A stretch of 64,000 nucleotides of DNA from the NCBI GenBank assembly GCA_963556145.1, contig OY744470.1, positions 1,240,001-1,304,000 of the forward strand, read 5' to 3'. The position numbers were made by a program, and so were the translations under genes. Positions 11,644 through 21,626 of the stretch are shown here, in pieces; position 1 is the first letter of the stretch; each line of letters starts with the position of its first letter. The stretch comes from Hygrocybe punicea (taxonomy: Eukaryota > Basidiomycota > Agaricomycetes > Agaricales > Hygrophoraceae). The notes under the pieces are model-generated. The model saw only the letters and a program-made list of their open reading frames with translations. It was not told the origin of the DNA and did no database searches.

Positions 11644-12298
11644 GACTGCAGTCTGACTGAGTCATGCGCTGACCCAAGTCGAGCTGGCGAAAATGGCAAA
11701 TCTCAGTTGTGACTAGTCAAGGGTCTGTGAGAAATTACCAAAAGCAGTATGCTGCACCTCTCGGTGAGTCAGAGTCAGGACACTGTAGTATCTTCTCCAT
11801 TGCTGTATACTTTGATATGCGTGATGTCAAGGAAATAGTAATTCAAACATGTTGTAATATAAAACAAAGTCAAGCTGGCATGCCACTAATACTTGCCATT
11901 GGGATGTCTCCGGCTGCCTGGCACTTTCTTGGCTAGTTGCCAGCAGCTCGTAAGCTTCCATATCCTTATCCAATTTCTTGATACCTCCCTGCCAGAAATA
12001 GTCCATACCAGTTGAAGGTGAATTCCAATCAGTTGGGAAGATGAAGAGAGGGATGACAGTCTTTGGGACAGCAGCAGATCATGGTGGTGAGGTCTGGTAA
12101 CACAGCATGAATGGCATGCAATGGGAGCCGGATCACAAGAGGTGGAGGGGGGGCTTCATCATCTGTGTACCTAGGGCCAAAATGACTGGGCGAGGGTGCA
12201 GGGGGTGGACCAACTGGCTGAATGTGAAAGGTGCTCAAGTTGTTGATCATCTGTGGCACCTTCAGCAGCTTTCGCCACCTGCGTGAGAACACTGGTGG
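11644..12298. other. Unassigned stretch between Crinkler and repeat cluster
   Basis: This is the upstream region of the disrupted Crinkler plus a minus-strand open stretch at 12029-12292. That ORF is proline-rich (PVGPPPAPSPSHFGPRYTDD) and has no recognised domain. The hAT-like element at 12299 interrupts its upstream side. Confidence 0.35.
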
Positions 12299-13396
12299 CT
12301 AAGGTTTAACACGGGTCCGGGTAAACCCGGTGACCCACCGGTTCAGGTCTGACCGGTGCGGGTACCGGGTTGCCATTTTGGCGACCCGTGCAACACCGCG
12401 ACCCAAACCGGTGGGTTCACGGGTCATCACGGGTCATCAACACAGGTAAGTCTGTTAACTTTACTAATATTATTTATTGCAGGAAACTCGACCGCGACCA
12501 CATCGCGAGCACACCACGACGGATCCCAACGCCAATGCAATGCCAACAGACACGGGACAGCCACAACAACAACACCAACACCACCACCAGCGGTGGCAAC
12601 GGCAACGGCAGCGTCAACAACGACGATGGAACGGCAACGGCAACAACGATGACAGCAGCAGCAGCGCCAGCAACAGCAGCAATGCCGGCCACAGCAGCAA
12701 CGCTGGCAGCAGCAGCTGTGGCAGCAACACCACCGCGACCATACCACCACCCGACGAGGACAACAACAGCGTGCCGGCAGCAGCAGCAGCAAGGCAACGA
12801 CGATGGTGATGGCCAGCGGCAGCAGCAGCAATGCCAGCAGCAGCAGCAACAACGGCAGCGGCAACGGTGACAGCAGCAGCAGCAGTAGACGAGGACGATG
12901 GTTGGCAGCAGGCAGCGGCAACGGCGACAGCAGCAGCAGCAGCAGCAGCAGCAGCTGTGGCAGCAACACCACCACAACCATACCACCACCCCGACGAGGA
13001 CGACAGTTGGCAGCAGCAGCGCTGGCAATGCCAGGCAGGGACCACGGGACAAGACCCCCCGTCCCTCCCCATCCCTCGGGGACACCAGAGGGCTCCCTGG
13101 CACCCATCTACCTCGCGAAGCGCAGCGCCATATCTATTGATACGTGCCTGCAATTTGCGAGGAGAACGGTTGGGGTGAGCCCGCCTCGGTCTGGGTCTCA
13201 GAACCCAGACGTGAGGTATGTGGTGCCCCACGGGTATGATGAAATCCGGGCGGTGCATGCAAACCCGGTCAACCCGGGGGCAACCCGGGGGCGAAACCTG
13301 CCAGCACCTGGACCCTTACCCGCCGTTGACCGGGTTTGGCGGGTCCGGGCCCGGGTTGGATTTTTTAGACCCCCGGGTTACCCGTGTTAAACCCTA
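12299..13396. mobile_element. hAT-like non-autonomous element (ACCCGGGT-word family), 1098 bp
   Basis: Terminal inverted repeats TA(A/G)GGTTTAACACGGGT are flanked by an exact 8-base duplication, CTGGTGGC (12291-12298 and 13397-13404). Subterminal words are ACCCGG, CCGGGT and GGGTTACCCG. The interior (about 12500-13020) is CAG/CAA/CGA trinucleotide-rich and opens many spurious poly-Gln, poly-Ser or poly-Leu ORFs on both strands. A palindrome-like module (CCTCGCGAAG...TTTGCGAGG) spans 13109-13165. No transposase. Confidence 0.9.
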
Positions 13397-13488
13397 CTGG
13401 TGGCTGGGTCAACATAAACACATTTACATTGTGGAAACATATTTTGTTTAGGCTTTCCTGCGATTGGCAGACAGTTAATGTGTGCTGG

Positions 13489-13905
13489 TCAAAGGTGATC
13501 TAAGCCAATGGACTTCTGAGAAATGGCAGAACATACCTTGAGCCTCCACTCTTCAGGTGTATGGCCTTGAGCTATGTCACTCACAGCAACCACAACAGTG
13601 TCAGCATTTTGTATTAAACCATGGTGATACACTAAGCATCGAAGACACCATGCTGCATTGTTGTTCCTGTAAAACGACCCCTCTGTGAAGAAATGGTTCC
13701 ATGCCTGTTGAGGGGTGAAGAAGAGCGACAGAAATCCAACATTGACAATGAAAGCGAGGATGAGTCGTGCTACATGCCACAGTTGTGGTGCATATCCTAT
13801 CTTATCTAGTCCTAAAAAGGCCTGACTTCGTTGATTGACTTTGACTAAGTCAGTCAGGTTTGCGTGACTGCCACCATATGGCGTACCGTTCTGGACAAAA
13901 CTCAT
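13489..13905 (-). pseudogene. BED-like zinc-finger N-terminal fragment of a transposon protein
   Basis: A 138-codon open stretch. It contains TPQQAWNHFFTEGSFYRNN followed by AWCLRCLVYHHG. WxHF plus AWCxxC resembles the N-terminal BED-type finger of basidiomycete hAT-related proteins. A second His/Cys pair is not evident. Its first codons lie inside the hairpin element at 13879-14473, so the native start is lost. The continuation would run through the 12299 element and is not recognised. Confidence 0.35.
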
Positions 13906-14473
13906 GAATTGCCCTGTTTCTCTAGAGTTCTCTAGAGTTCTCCAGAGTTCTCCAGAGTTCTCTAGAGTTCTCCGGAGAATTTCTCTAGAGATCTCCGGAG
14001 AATTTCTCTAGAGGAAATCTCCAGAGAATTTCTCTGGACTCTAGAGTTCTCTAATTCTCTAGAGATCTCTAGAGAATATCTCTATAGATCTCTAGAGAAT
14101 ATCTCTATAGATCTCTAGGGAAATTCTCCAGACTCTAGAGTTCTTTCTAGAGAAATTCTCTGGAGTTCTCTAGAGTTCTCTGGAGAAATTCTCTGGGGAA
14201 ATTCTCCAGAGAAATTCTCTGGAGAAATTCTATAGATAAATTCTCTAGAGAAATTCTCTGGAGAAATTCTATAGATAAATTCTCTAGAGAACTCTGGAGA
14301 ATTAGAGAACTCTGGAGATTTCCTCTAGAGAAATTCTCCGGAGATCTCTAGAGAAATTCTCCAGAGAACTCTAGAGAACTCTAGAGAACTCTGGAGAACT
14401 CTAGAGAACTCTAGAGAAACAGGGCAATTCATGAGTTTTGTCCAGAACAGTACGCCACCAGAACGGTATGCCA
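13879..14473. mobile_element. TA-flanked snap-back element built of CTCTAGAG words, 595 bp
   Basis: The ends are TGGCGTACCGTTCTGG on the left and, as reverse complement, TGGCATACCGTTCTGG on the right, each next to a TA dinucleotide. This is the target preference of Tc1/mariner-type MITEs. The right end carries a second, inner copy of the 16-base end. Inside, almost the whole element is one inverted repeat made of CTCTAGAG, CTCCAGAG and AATTCTC units (13920-14428), flanked by CATGAATTGCCCTG and its complement. It can fold into one long hairpin. Confidence 0.7.
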
Positions 14474-14669
14474 TAGCCCTAACTTGACTCTCGTGACCCA
14501 CCGTCAGCCTGACTTGTACAACACTGTATGGTTCCGACCACTCAGGAGTGATCGCTCTTCAATATGGAATCCATGGACAACGTTGCAGGAATCGAGGCTG
14601 ATTGGGCAGAGCAATAGAATATAAGAATGAGAATGGACGTTAAACGTGAAATGTGAGCGTAAGCCGTTA

Positions 14670-15353
14670 CAGCGTATTTCAAAAACCTTGTCAGTAAGTG
14701 AAAAAAAAAAAAAAAAAACCGAGGCAGCTTATGAAGCTGCTCGGCCACTTCCGGGCAACTGTGGCTGAAGCTCTTAAGTGACAAAAACAACTGTTCTCAA
14801 GCAAGAACAGGACTAATTGAGCTTGAGGGCATCAACCCCAGTTGGGTGAGGATGCATTACACCATTTTAGAATATTTTCTGTGTACATCAGATAATTCTA
14901 ATGAGAAACCATGTTGCTCACCCAAAAAAGGAAATCTCCATGGATGAATTGTATAAAAGATTTATGGTGAGCTTAGAGAGCATCCAAAAAATTCTTAAAC
15001 AAATGTATAGTTATTATAAATGCTTTGAATTTACTTAGAACAATTTCAGTATTATTTGAGTGAGTAATGGTATCCAAATTGATACATGACTGAAATATAT
15101 CTCTGATAATCATCTGACAACACCCACTTGCACTTATGTACACAGAAAATATTCTAAAATGGTGTAATGCATCCTCACCCAACTGGGGTTGATGCCCTCA
15201 AGCTCAATTAGTCCTGTTCTTGCTTGAGAACAGTTGTTTTTGTCACTTAAGAGCTTCAGCCACAGTTGCCCGGAAGTGGCCGAGCAGCTTCGTAAGCTGC
15301 CTCGGTTTTTTTTTTTTTTTTTCACTTACTGACAAGGTTTTTGAAATACACTG
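14670..15353. mobile_element. TA-flanked MITE with ~220-bp inverted arms, 684 bp
   Basis: Arms at about 14670-14890 and 15135-15353 are near-perfect inverted repeats. They begin CAG(C/T)GTATTTCAAAAACC and are flanked by TA on both sides. Each arm carries an uninterrupted poly-A/poly-T run of about 18 (14701 and 15306) next to a GAGGCAGCTT/AAGCTGCCTC hairpin. The 245-base spacer has no ORF of note. TA flanks and the CAGTG-type end suggest a Tc1/mariner MITE. Confidence 0.7.
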
Positions 15354-15356
15354 TAA

Positions 15357-16205
15357 CACAGGGTGCACAGTAGCATACCATGTCACACAGTATCTTGAAA
15401 GTACTTGACAAGTATACTAAATATCATTACCATAACATTCAACATGGTATTGTAACAGTATTCAGACATAAACTACAATACTTGTGCTCAAATTCATCTG
15501 AAGGTATGAAGGCAAATGAGACTTATACCTTTTCAATAACATCAAGCCTTTTGTTTCACTACTTTTACTGTATTTACAGCAAAGTACTGTATAGTTTGGA
15601 TAGAATACTTGCAGCCTAAGATGAATCAAAGTGTTAAACCAGTAAGGAAGTTGGGCCACTTTTACTATTAGGATACCTTTTGAATCCTATCAAGATACAG
15701 TGTGAAATAGTATAGTACTGTTGCCATATTGTGGATTTAAGATACTGTGTCAATACTTTTAAGATACTTTTATTATAATAAAAGTACTGAAACAGTATCT
15801 TAAAAGTATTGACACAGTATCTTAAATCCACAATATGGCAACAGTACTATACTATTTCACACTGTATCTTGATAGGATTCAAAAGGTATCCTAATAGTAA
15901 AAGTGGCCCAACTTCCTTACTGGTTTAACACTTTGATTCATCTTAGGCTGCAAGTATTCTATCCAAACTATACAGTACTTTGCTGTAAATACAGTAAAAG
16001 TAGTGAAACAAAAGGCTTGATGTTATTGAAAAGGTATAAGTCTCATTTGTCTTCATACCTTCAGATGAATTTGGGCACAAGTATTGTAGTTTATGTCTGA
16101 ATACTGTTACAATACCATGTTGAATGTTATGGTAATGATATTTAGTATACTTGTCAAGTACTTTCAAGATACTGTGTGACATGGTATGCTACTGCGCACC
16201 CTGTG
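15357..16205. mobile_element. 849-bp near-perfect palindrome element
   Basis: A single inverted repeat centred near 15781 (TTTATTATAATAAA) with arms of about 420 bases and few mismatches. It begins CACAGGGTGCACAGTAGC and is flanked by TAA on both sides, as for PIF/Harbinger-type targets. Short mirrored ORFs on both arms (15380-15619 and 15943-16182) arise from the symmetry. Its left target TAA overlaps the right TA flank of the preceding MITE. A diverged single-arm copy lies at 52936-53208. Confidence 0.8.
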
Positions 16206-16208
16206 TAA

Positions 16209-17325
16209 AGGGAATCATGACGCAGCAGACTCTGAGCGCACTCACGGTCGGGAACCGTAAGAAAGGTCTTAGTCGACTTGCCACATCAAAAACGCTCACG
16301 ATAGTACTACTTACGATCTCTGCGCTTGTTGTCGGTAATCCAATTGCCTTTTCAAACGGCACAGCAGACACAGCAGACCACACAGCAAGGCGTTTGGACT
16401 GAAAGATTTTGCAGATATCATCATGCTCATACGTATCATGCTCGTCAAGCTCCAATCTTCAAAATCATAAACCCAATCAGGTTGTCCACAATTCTGTATG
16501 CCATACTTGAACAGGTTCTATTGTATCATTCTCGCTCGACTTTGACATTGGCGGCGACCCGACCTCCGCCAATTGGACGGATCTAGTAGCTATAGGGGCT
16601 GGCGACGTAAAGTAACTTGGGAATTTTGATGGACGTACAAGGCGGAGGTCGAGGTGAGAACATTGTCGCTCAAAATGCCTTAGTATGTGATTGATGTGTA
16701 AACTCCAACCAGTCGACGCGGATGATAAGATCATGACGTACGGAGGTTTGAGGTGAGAACATCGATGTCACTCAGAATGCCTTAGTATAATGGATGAAGC
16801 TGTTGATGAGATAACAAACATCCAGGTCGATCGCTCACCAGCAGAATAATATGAACGGCCTCCAAGACTCCAACCTCGGTTCATACTACTTCAGCACTAG
16901 GTATGAACCGAGTATTTGAGCGATCGTGGGTACCTCACGTAGGACTTCCGAACACCCCAAAGATAGCCGAGCATTCAAGTTGCGCAACCCTTGGAATGCC
17001 ACAAGTGATCGATGTTCTAATCGAATTTCTGCTTAGAATACAGGTCCCGTCGCTGGGTGCACATTTCCTTTCCTCAAAGATCCTGTCTCGATCAAAAAGG
17101 GGCTCACGAACGGTATAAAGGTTGGACTTGGTAATGTATCTTTCACCCACGAACAATCTTTTGAACCGTCGTGTCCTCTCCTCGACTTGAATACCACACT
17201 GCTCATCGCTGATAGTATCAAAGAAATCTCTCTGTGTCAACTACTCACCGCATTACCTTGTTTATTTTCGCAGTAAGTTCATTCATGTCACGGCATTGTA
17301 CCGCGCTTGCTTACTCTGAATATAG
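16209..17325. other. Intergenic region upstream of the 82-residue gene
   Basis: No domain-bearing ORF is visible. A short inverted repeat (TCGGTTCATAC...GTATGAACCGA) lies at about 16876-16912. The last ~100 bases before 17326 are pyrimidine-rich, as in many basidiomycete promoters and 5' leaders, and end in a possible acceptor just before the ATG. Confidence 0.45.
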
Positions 17326-17574
17326 ATGGCTACATTTACCGTCGTAAACGCGACCGATGCGGTTATCTATGTTTTTGTTTCGAAATACACCGGTGGTGGC
17401 AGTGACGCGTGGTATCCGCTGAACCCAGGAAGGGCGGATACTTGGAACAGGACTGATGTAGGATGGGAGGTCGTAGCCTTCAAGAACGAAAACGATACCC
17501 AGAGATCTGGCGTCTATGTGAAATCCAATGTTACGGTCACATTCAATAACTTTAACAACATCGAAATTAACTAG
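17326..17574 (+). CDS. Small single-exon protein of unknown function, 82 aa
   Basis: The ATG at 17326 opens an 82-residue frame ending TAG at 17572-17574. There is no signal peptide, membrane segment or cysteine. The composition is regular: alternating beta-type residues (FTVVNATDAVIYVFVSKY), a Gly-Gly-Ser loop, a Trp-rich middle (WYPLNPGRADTWNR...GWEVVAF) and a C-terminal strand (VYVKSNVTVTF). This suggests a compact all-beta domain. A possible intron in the leader (GTAAGT at 17272, acceptor about 17324) would place the start just after an acceptor. I recall similar short basidiomycete proteins but no known function. The size and even codon pattern make it a likely real gene. Confidence 0.6.
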   Translation: MATFTVVNATDAVIYVFVSKYTGGGSDAWYPLNPGRADTWNRTDVGWEVVAFKNENDTQRSGVYVKSNVTVTFNNFNNIEIN

Positions 17575-19168
17575 TTGTACAACTCTTTGTATGCTTTGCT
17601 GATTTCTCATTGGGTTGACCGGTGGCCCATCGTTCTTGTCTCCAGTGCCATTGTAATAGTAGCTTGTCTGGTAGCTTTCCGTCAAATGGTAGTCTTCTCC
17701 AACGTTAACCTGTCACCCACCAAAGACACCGACACGTATCCAATCATAACCAACCATTGCCATCGCTTGTCGCTTGCCTTTCTCTGGCTGTGTACATCGA
17801 CGGTTGGCGTAATGTATGGAGCAGGTAGGGAAGCTCAGTGCATACTAGGCCAAATAGTGATTGATGCCGTGGAAGTTGACTCATTGCGGTGGCTGCCGTC
17901 AACACCAAAATGAGGCTTGGTGCACCCGGAATACATGTAAAGTTCTTGTACACGGTCTGGAATGTAGTTGCTATGAGCCGCCAGAATTTTCTAATGTTTG
18001 TAAAAGGTATGGAATGAAATGTGCATACTCCGGATCCCTAGCGAATGGTATTGAGTCCACCTTCGTCCAAAAATCTTGCAAATGAAATCGACGACCTGAA
18101 TACCAGAATGGTTTATCATGATTATAATCGAATACGGCGAGTTGCTACTGGATACCTTCGTTCTACATCCACTCATGCAAGAGCAGAGGATTTGCGCGTC
18201 TATCCAGATTCGCCAACGATGCCGTCCTCCCGATCGTCTCCAATAGAGGACAGCTTCGCCGCCTTTTGCTGGTCCCAGCGTCCGTAAAGGCTAGCGTCAT
18301 TCCATTCAGATTGAGCTCTCCGAGGAAGACGGAAATCAAGTGGCCACAGGAAATGATGAACTGGGGTTTGGGTCCTAGACCCTGCCAAGTTTACCACCGA
18401 GTCCAACCTTGCCACCGTGTTTCGCTGGCTGTGCAGTGTGTACACCTGCCGGGTGAGGGTGGGCCGTTAGAAGTGGTTGAACGACACGCCTATAATGAAG
18501 AGCGCAGGGCATTGTCAAAGTCAAAAAAAAAAAGACAGCGCATGCTCAGACGGTGAGGACTATCTCAACGTCACCGACTTGGTATAGTGTGACGGGAGGT
18601 TTCTTTCCATGCCGTAATACAGACCCAGATTCCGGTCTGTGCGACGCCTACGACAAAGTGTGCGTGAAAATTGTTCATAGAATGGGCGATGCAAATCATG
18701 AATGGTTGTAAATAACGGGTGCCGACTTAAGTCGGAGAATACTGCGTTCGGTGACTGGATGAATGATATTCCACCGTATGATAAGTCAAACATATCGATT
18801 CCAGCCCTGGATGGTGGCTTGTGAAGGTGGGGTTGTCAATGGCAAATCCGGGAGGACCTCGACGGCCCTTGGTGGTCTTGGATGTAATACGCACACCAGG
18901 TGCTACAATTGTTCGCTGTGCGCATGACGAGGATGTGCGCGGTGACCTGTATTCGTCACAGTTGAGTGTTGCAACAGAATTTTGAAAGGATTGCGAGAGA
19001 AGGAACGTGTTTTGAGCCTGTTTTGCGCTCGTATACGTGGTATTCTGCGTTCTGCCAGATTCTGCCTCCTCGATGTGCGAGGGCTGGAATTTTTGAATTT
19101 TAGAGTCCGTTTTGCGGAGTGCAGACAGTAATATTATTGTTCATCATAATATTGTTCATCATCAAATA
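17575..19168. other. Intergenic between the 82-residue gene and cct8
   Basis: About 1.6 kb without a recognisable coding region. Several 60-120 codon open stretches exist on both strands but lack domains. The ~300 bases before 19169 are the presumptive cct8 promoter. Confidence 0.45.
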
Positions 19169-21233
19169 ATGTCGCTCCAAGTCCCGAAAGCCAACAACAT
19201 CCAGATCTTCAAGGATGGATACAAGGTACGGTGGTTGGTTTTACACATGGAAGTCTTATAGATATGTTCCAAGCACTTGCAAGGAATCGAGGACGCGGTT
19301 CTCCGAAACATACAGGCGGTCTGTGAGCTCTCAAATCTCGTACGGACAAGCTTTGGTCCAAATGGTGCGGTTTTCAAGTCTATAATTCACTGATGGACGA
19401 GTAGCTCATAGCAATGTAGGCCGAAATAAATTACTCATCAACCATCTGGGCAAGTTGTTCGTGACATCCGATGCCGCGACCATCATCCGCGAGATCGAAG
19501 TAGTCCATCCCGCTGCCAAGTTGCTCGTTATGGCATCTCAAGCTCAAGAAAATGAGGTAATTCTTTTTCGATGTCTTATTGTTGAAAACAGCTTTACCGA
19601 TCGCAGATGGGCGATGCCACTAATATGGTCATCATTTTGGGAGGCGAGCTGCTCAAGAAGGCGGAGCATCTTCTCATTATGGGTCTACACCCTAGCGAGA
19701 TCATTAAAGGATACGAACTGGCCTGTGCAACAGCTCTGTCGGAACTAGAGAGTACGTTTTTCTGTTTTAACGCCGGCTCGCCCTCTCACTTCTCTCCCCA
19801 GAACTATCGACAACGAGCCTTCCATCCCCGTTCACACATTCATCCCTGGCATTAGCGTTGAAACCGGCTATCGCTTCAAAACAGTACGGTTATGAAGATA
19901 CCCTAGCCGCACTCGTCGCAGAAGCAGCGCTGGCTGTCATGCCTCCCAATCCCAAAAATTTCAACGTTGACAACGTCAGAGTCGTCAAGATCATGGGTGG
20001 GAGTCTTTCTGGCAGTCGGGTGGTTCAAGGGATGGTCTTCGGCCGTGAGCCAGAGGGTATGCTATCTGAACATCTCCGCAACTCCTTAACTGTCTTCTTA
20101 CGATTCTCTTAGGGATGATTAAAAGCGCGACACGGTCTAAAGTTGCAGTGTTCACCTGTGCTCTAGATGTTGCGCAAACAGAGACTAAAGGAACGGTGCT
20201 GATAAAAAACGCCGATGAGATGCTGAACTTCACCACAGGCGAGGAGAAGCATCTGGAAAAGGTGTGTGTCTATAAGAATCTAGACAAACTAATCTTCCTC
20301 GCTGACAACCTCAGCTCAGATCTTCAAAGACATAGCCGATTCCGGAGTCAAAATCATCATTGCCGGTTCCAGCGTCGGTGAACTGGCCCTCCATTATCTT
20401 AACCGCTTTAACGTCGCCGTCCTCAAAGTCTTGTCAAAATTCGATCTGCGGCGGCTGTGCCGCGTCGTTAATGCTACGCCTCTTGCACGTGTCGGCGCTC
20501 CTACACCAGAGGAGGCAGGGTTCGTCGACGTCTTCGAGACTATCGAGATCGGCGGCGATCGCGTTACCGTCCTCCGGCAACTCGTACATGGGGACGAGGG
20601 GTTCGACCCGCAGTCTCCTGGAGAGAAAACACGCACGGCAACCATCGTGCTACGGGGAGCTACCTCTAATCGGCTAGATGACCTCGAACGGGCGATAGAC
20701 GACGGCGTAAATGTAATCAAGTCGCTTTTGAAGGATGCGCGATTGGTTCCCGGGGCGGGCGCAGCAGAATTGGAGCTAGCCAAGCGGGTGGAAGTATATG
20801 GCAGTGGGCTGAAAGGTCTCTCGCAGCATGCTGTCAAGAGATATGCAAGCGCCTTGGAAGTTGTTCCTAGAACACTAGCGGAGAACGCGCTTGGGGGTGC
20901 GGAAGGAAATGAGGTTCTCAGTAGGCTCTGGGCAAAACATGAAGAGCAGGATGGTGAGTCGTGGGGAGTTGATGTTGAGGTTCGTACTGTATATACTTCT
21001 CATGATCCTGCCAGATAATTTGCTCACTGGCATTTAACCAGGCTGAGACAGATGGCATTTTACAAGCCACCACTCACCATATCTACGATTCACTTGCCGC
21101 CAAGACGTGGGCCATCCGCCTAGCAACGGAAGCTGCGGTCTCGGTTCTCAGTGTGGACAGCATCATCATGAGCAAGCCGGCTGGTGGACCCAAAGTACCT
21201 CAGCAAGCAGGGAACTGGGACAATGATGATTAA
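19169..21233 (+). CDS. cct8: T-complex protein 1 subunit theta (CCT8)
   Basis: Theta subunit of the cytosolic chaperonin CCT/TRiC, an ATP-dependent double-ring folding machine for actin, tubulin and other clients. Eight exons read by eye: 19169-19225, 19274-19364, 19420-19556, 19607-19751, 19802-20056, 20113-20261, 20320-20979 and 21042-21233. They total 1686 bases, or 561 residues, close to the usual ~550. The start MSLQVPKANNIQIFKDGYK fits theta. TSFGPNGRNKL and SDAATI form the N-terminal nucleotide site. MGDATNMVIILGGELL carries the GDxTN catalytic motif. LVPGAGAAELELAK is the C-terminal equatorial motif, and the tail ends GNWDNDD. Introns are about 50-65 bases with GT-AG ends and there is no frame break. 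One of the most certain genes here. Confidence 0.97.
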
Positions 21234-21626
21234 GGCCATTTGATCGACAGTAGATGCCTGACTGGGCCTACAGTAGCACCGACCTCGGTCCTTTGTTTAC
21301 CGGTAGTCTTAGTGTTGTCATGATATTCTCAGAATAATCAGTGGCAATCACTGAAAATGAGTGAAACCATTGCTGAGCTATCACTTTATAAGACAAGGGG
21401 GAAGCGGTGCCAAATAGAACAGTCCTTGTAAGATTAGAATTGCCTGCCGAAAGACAATATATTTTATGACACAATACATAATGCGTATGAGGACAGACGT
21501 GATATGCTACTGAAGTCCAATAAGGCCCACCGATGAGGAGAAATGGCGGCCAGGAAAAAGCGCTCGGTGACAGATAGTCCTTGCAATCTTGCAATATGTT
21601 AACCTCAGAGTGAGATGGGAAACACA

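Noticed and set aside
12370..13390. Several 100-226 codon poly-Gln, poly-Ser and poly-Leu/Cys frames on both strands
   Set aside because: Frame noise from CAG/CAA trinucleotide repeats within the 12299-13396 element.
13920..14430. Short regularly spaced repeats that could suggest a CRISPR-like array
   Set aside because: Units are palindromic, have no unique spacers, and form one mirrored hairpin in a eukaryotic genome.
15380..16182. Mirrored 65-79 codon ORFs on opposite strands
   Set aside because: Produced by the symmetry of the 849-base palindrome; no protein features.
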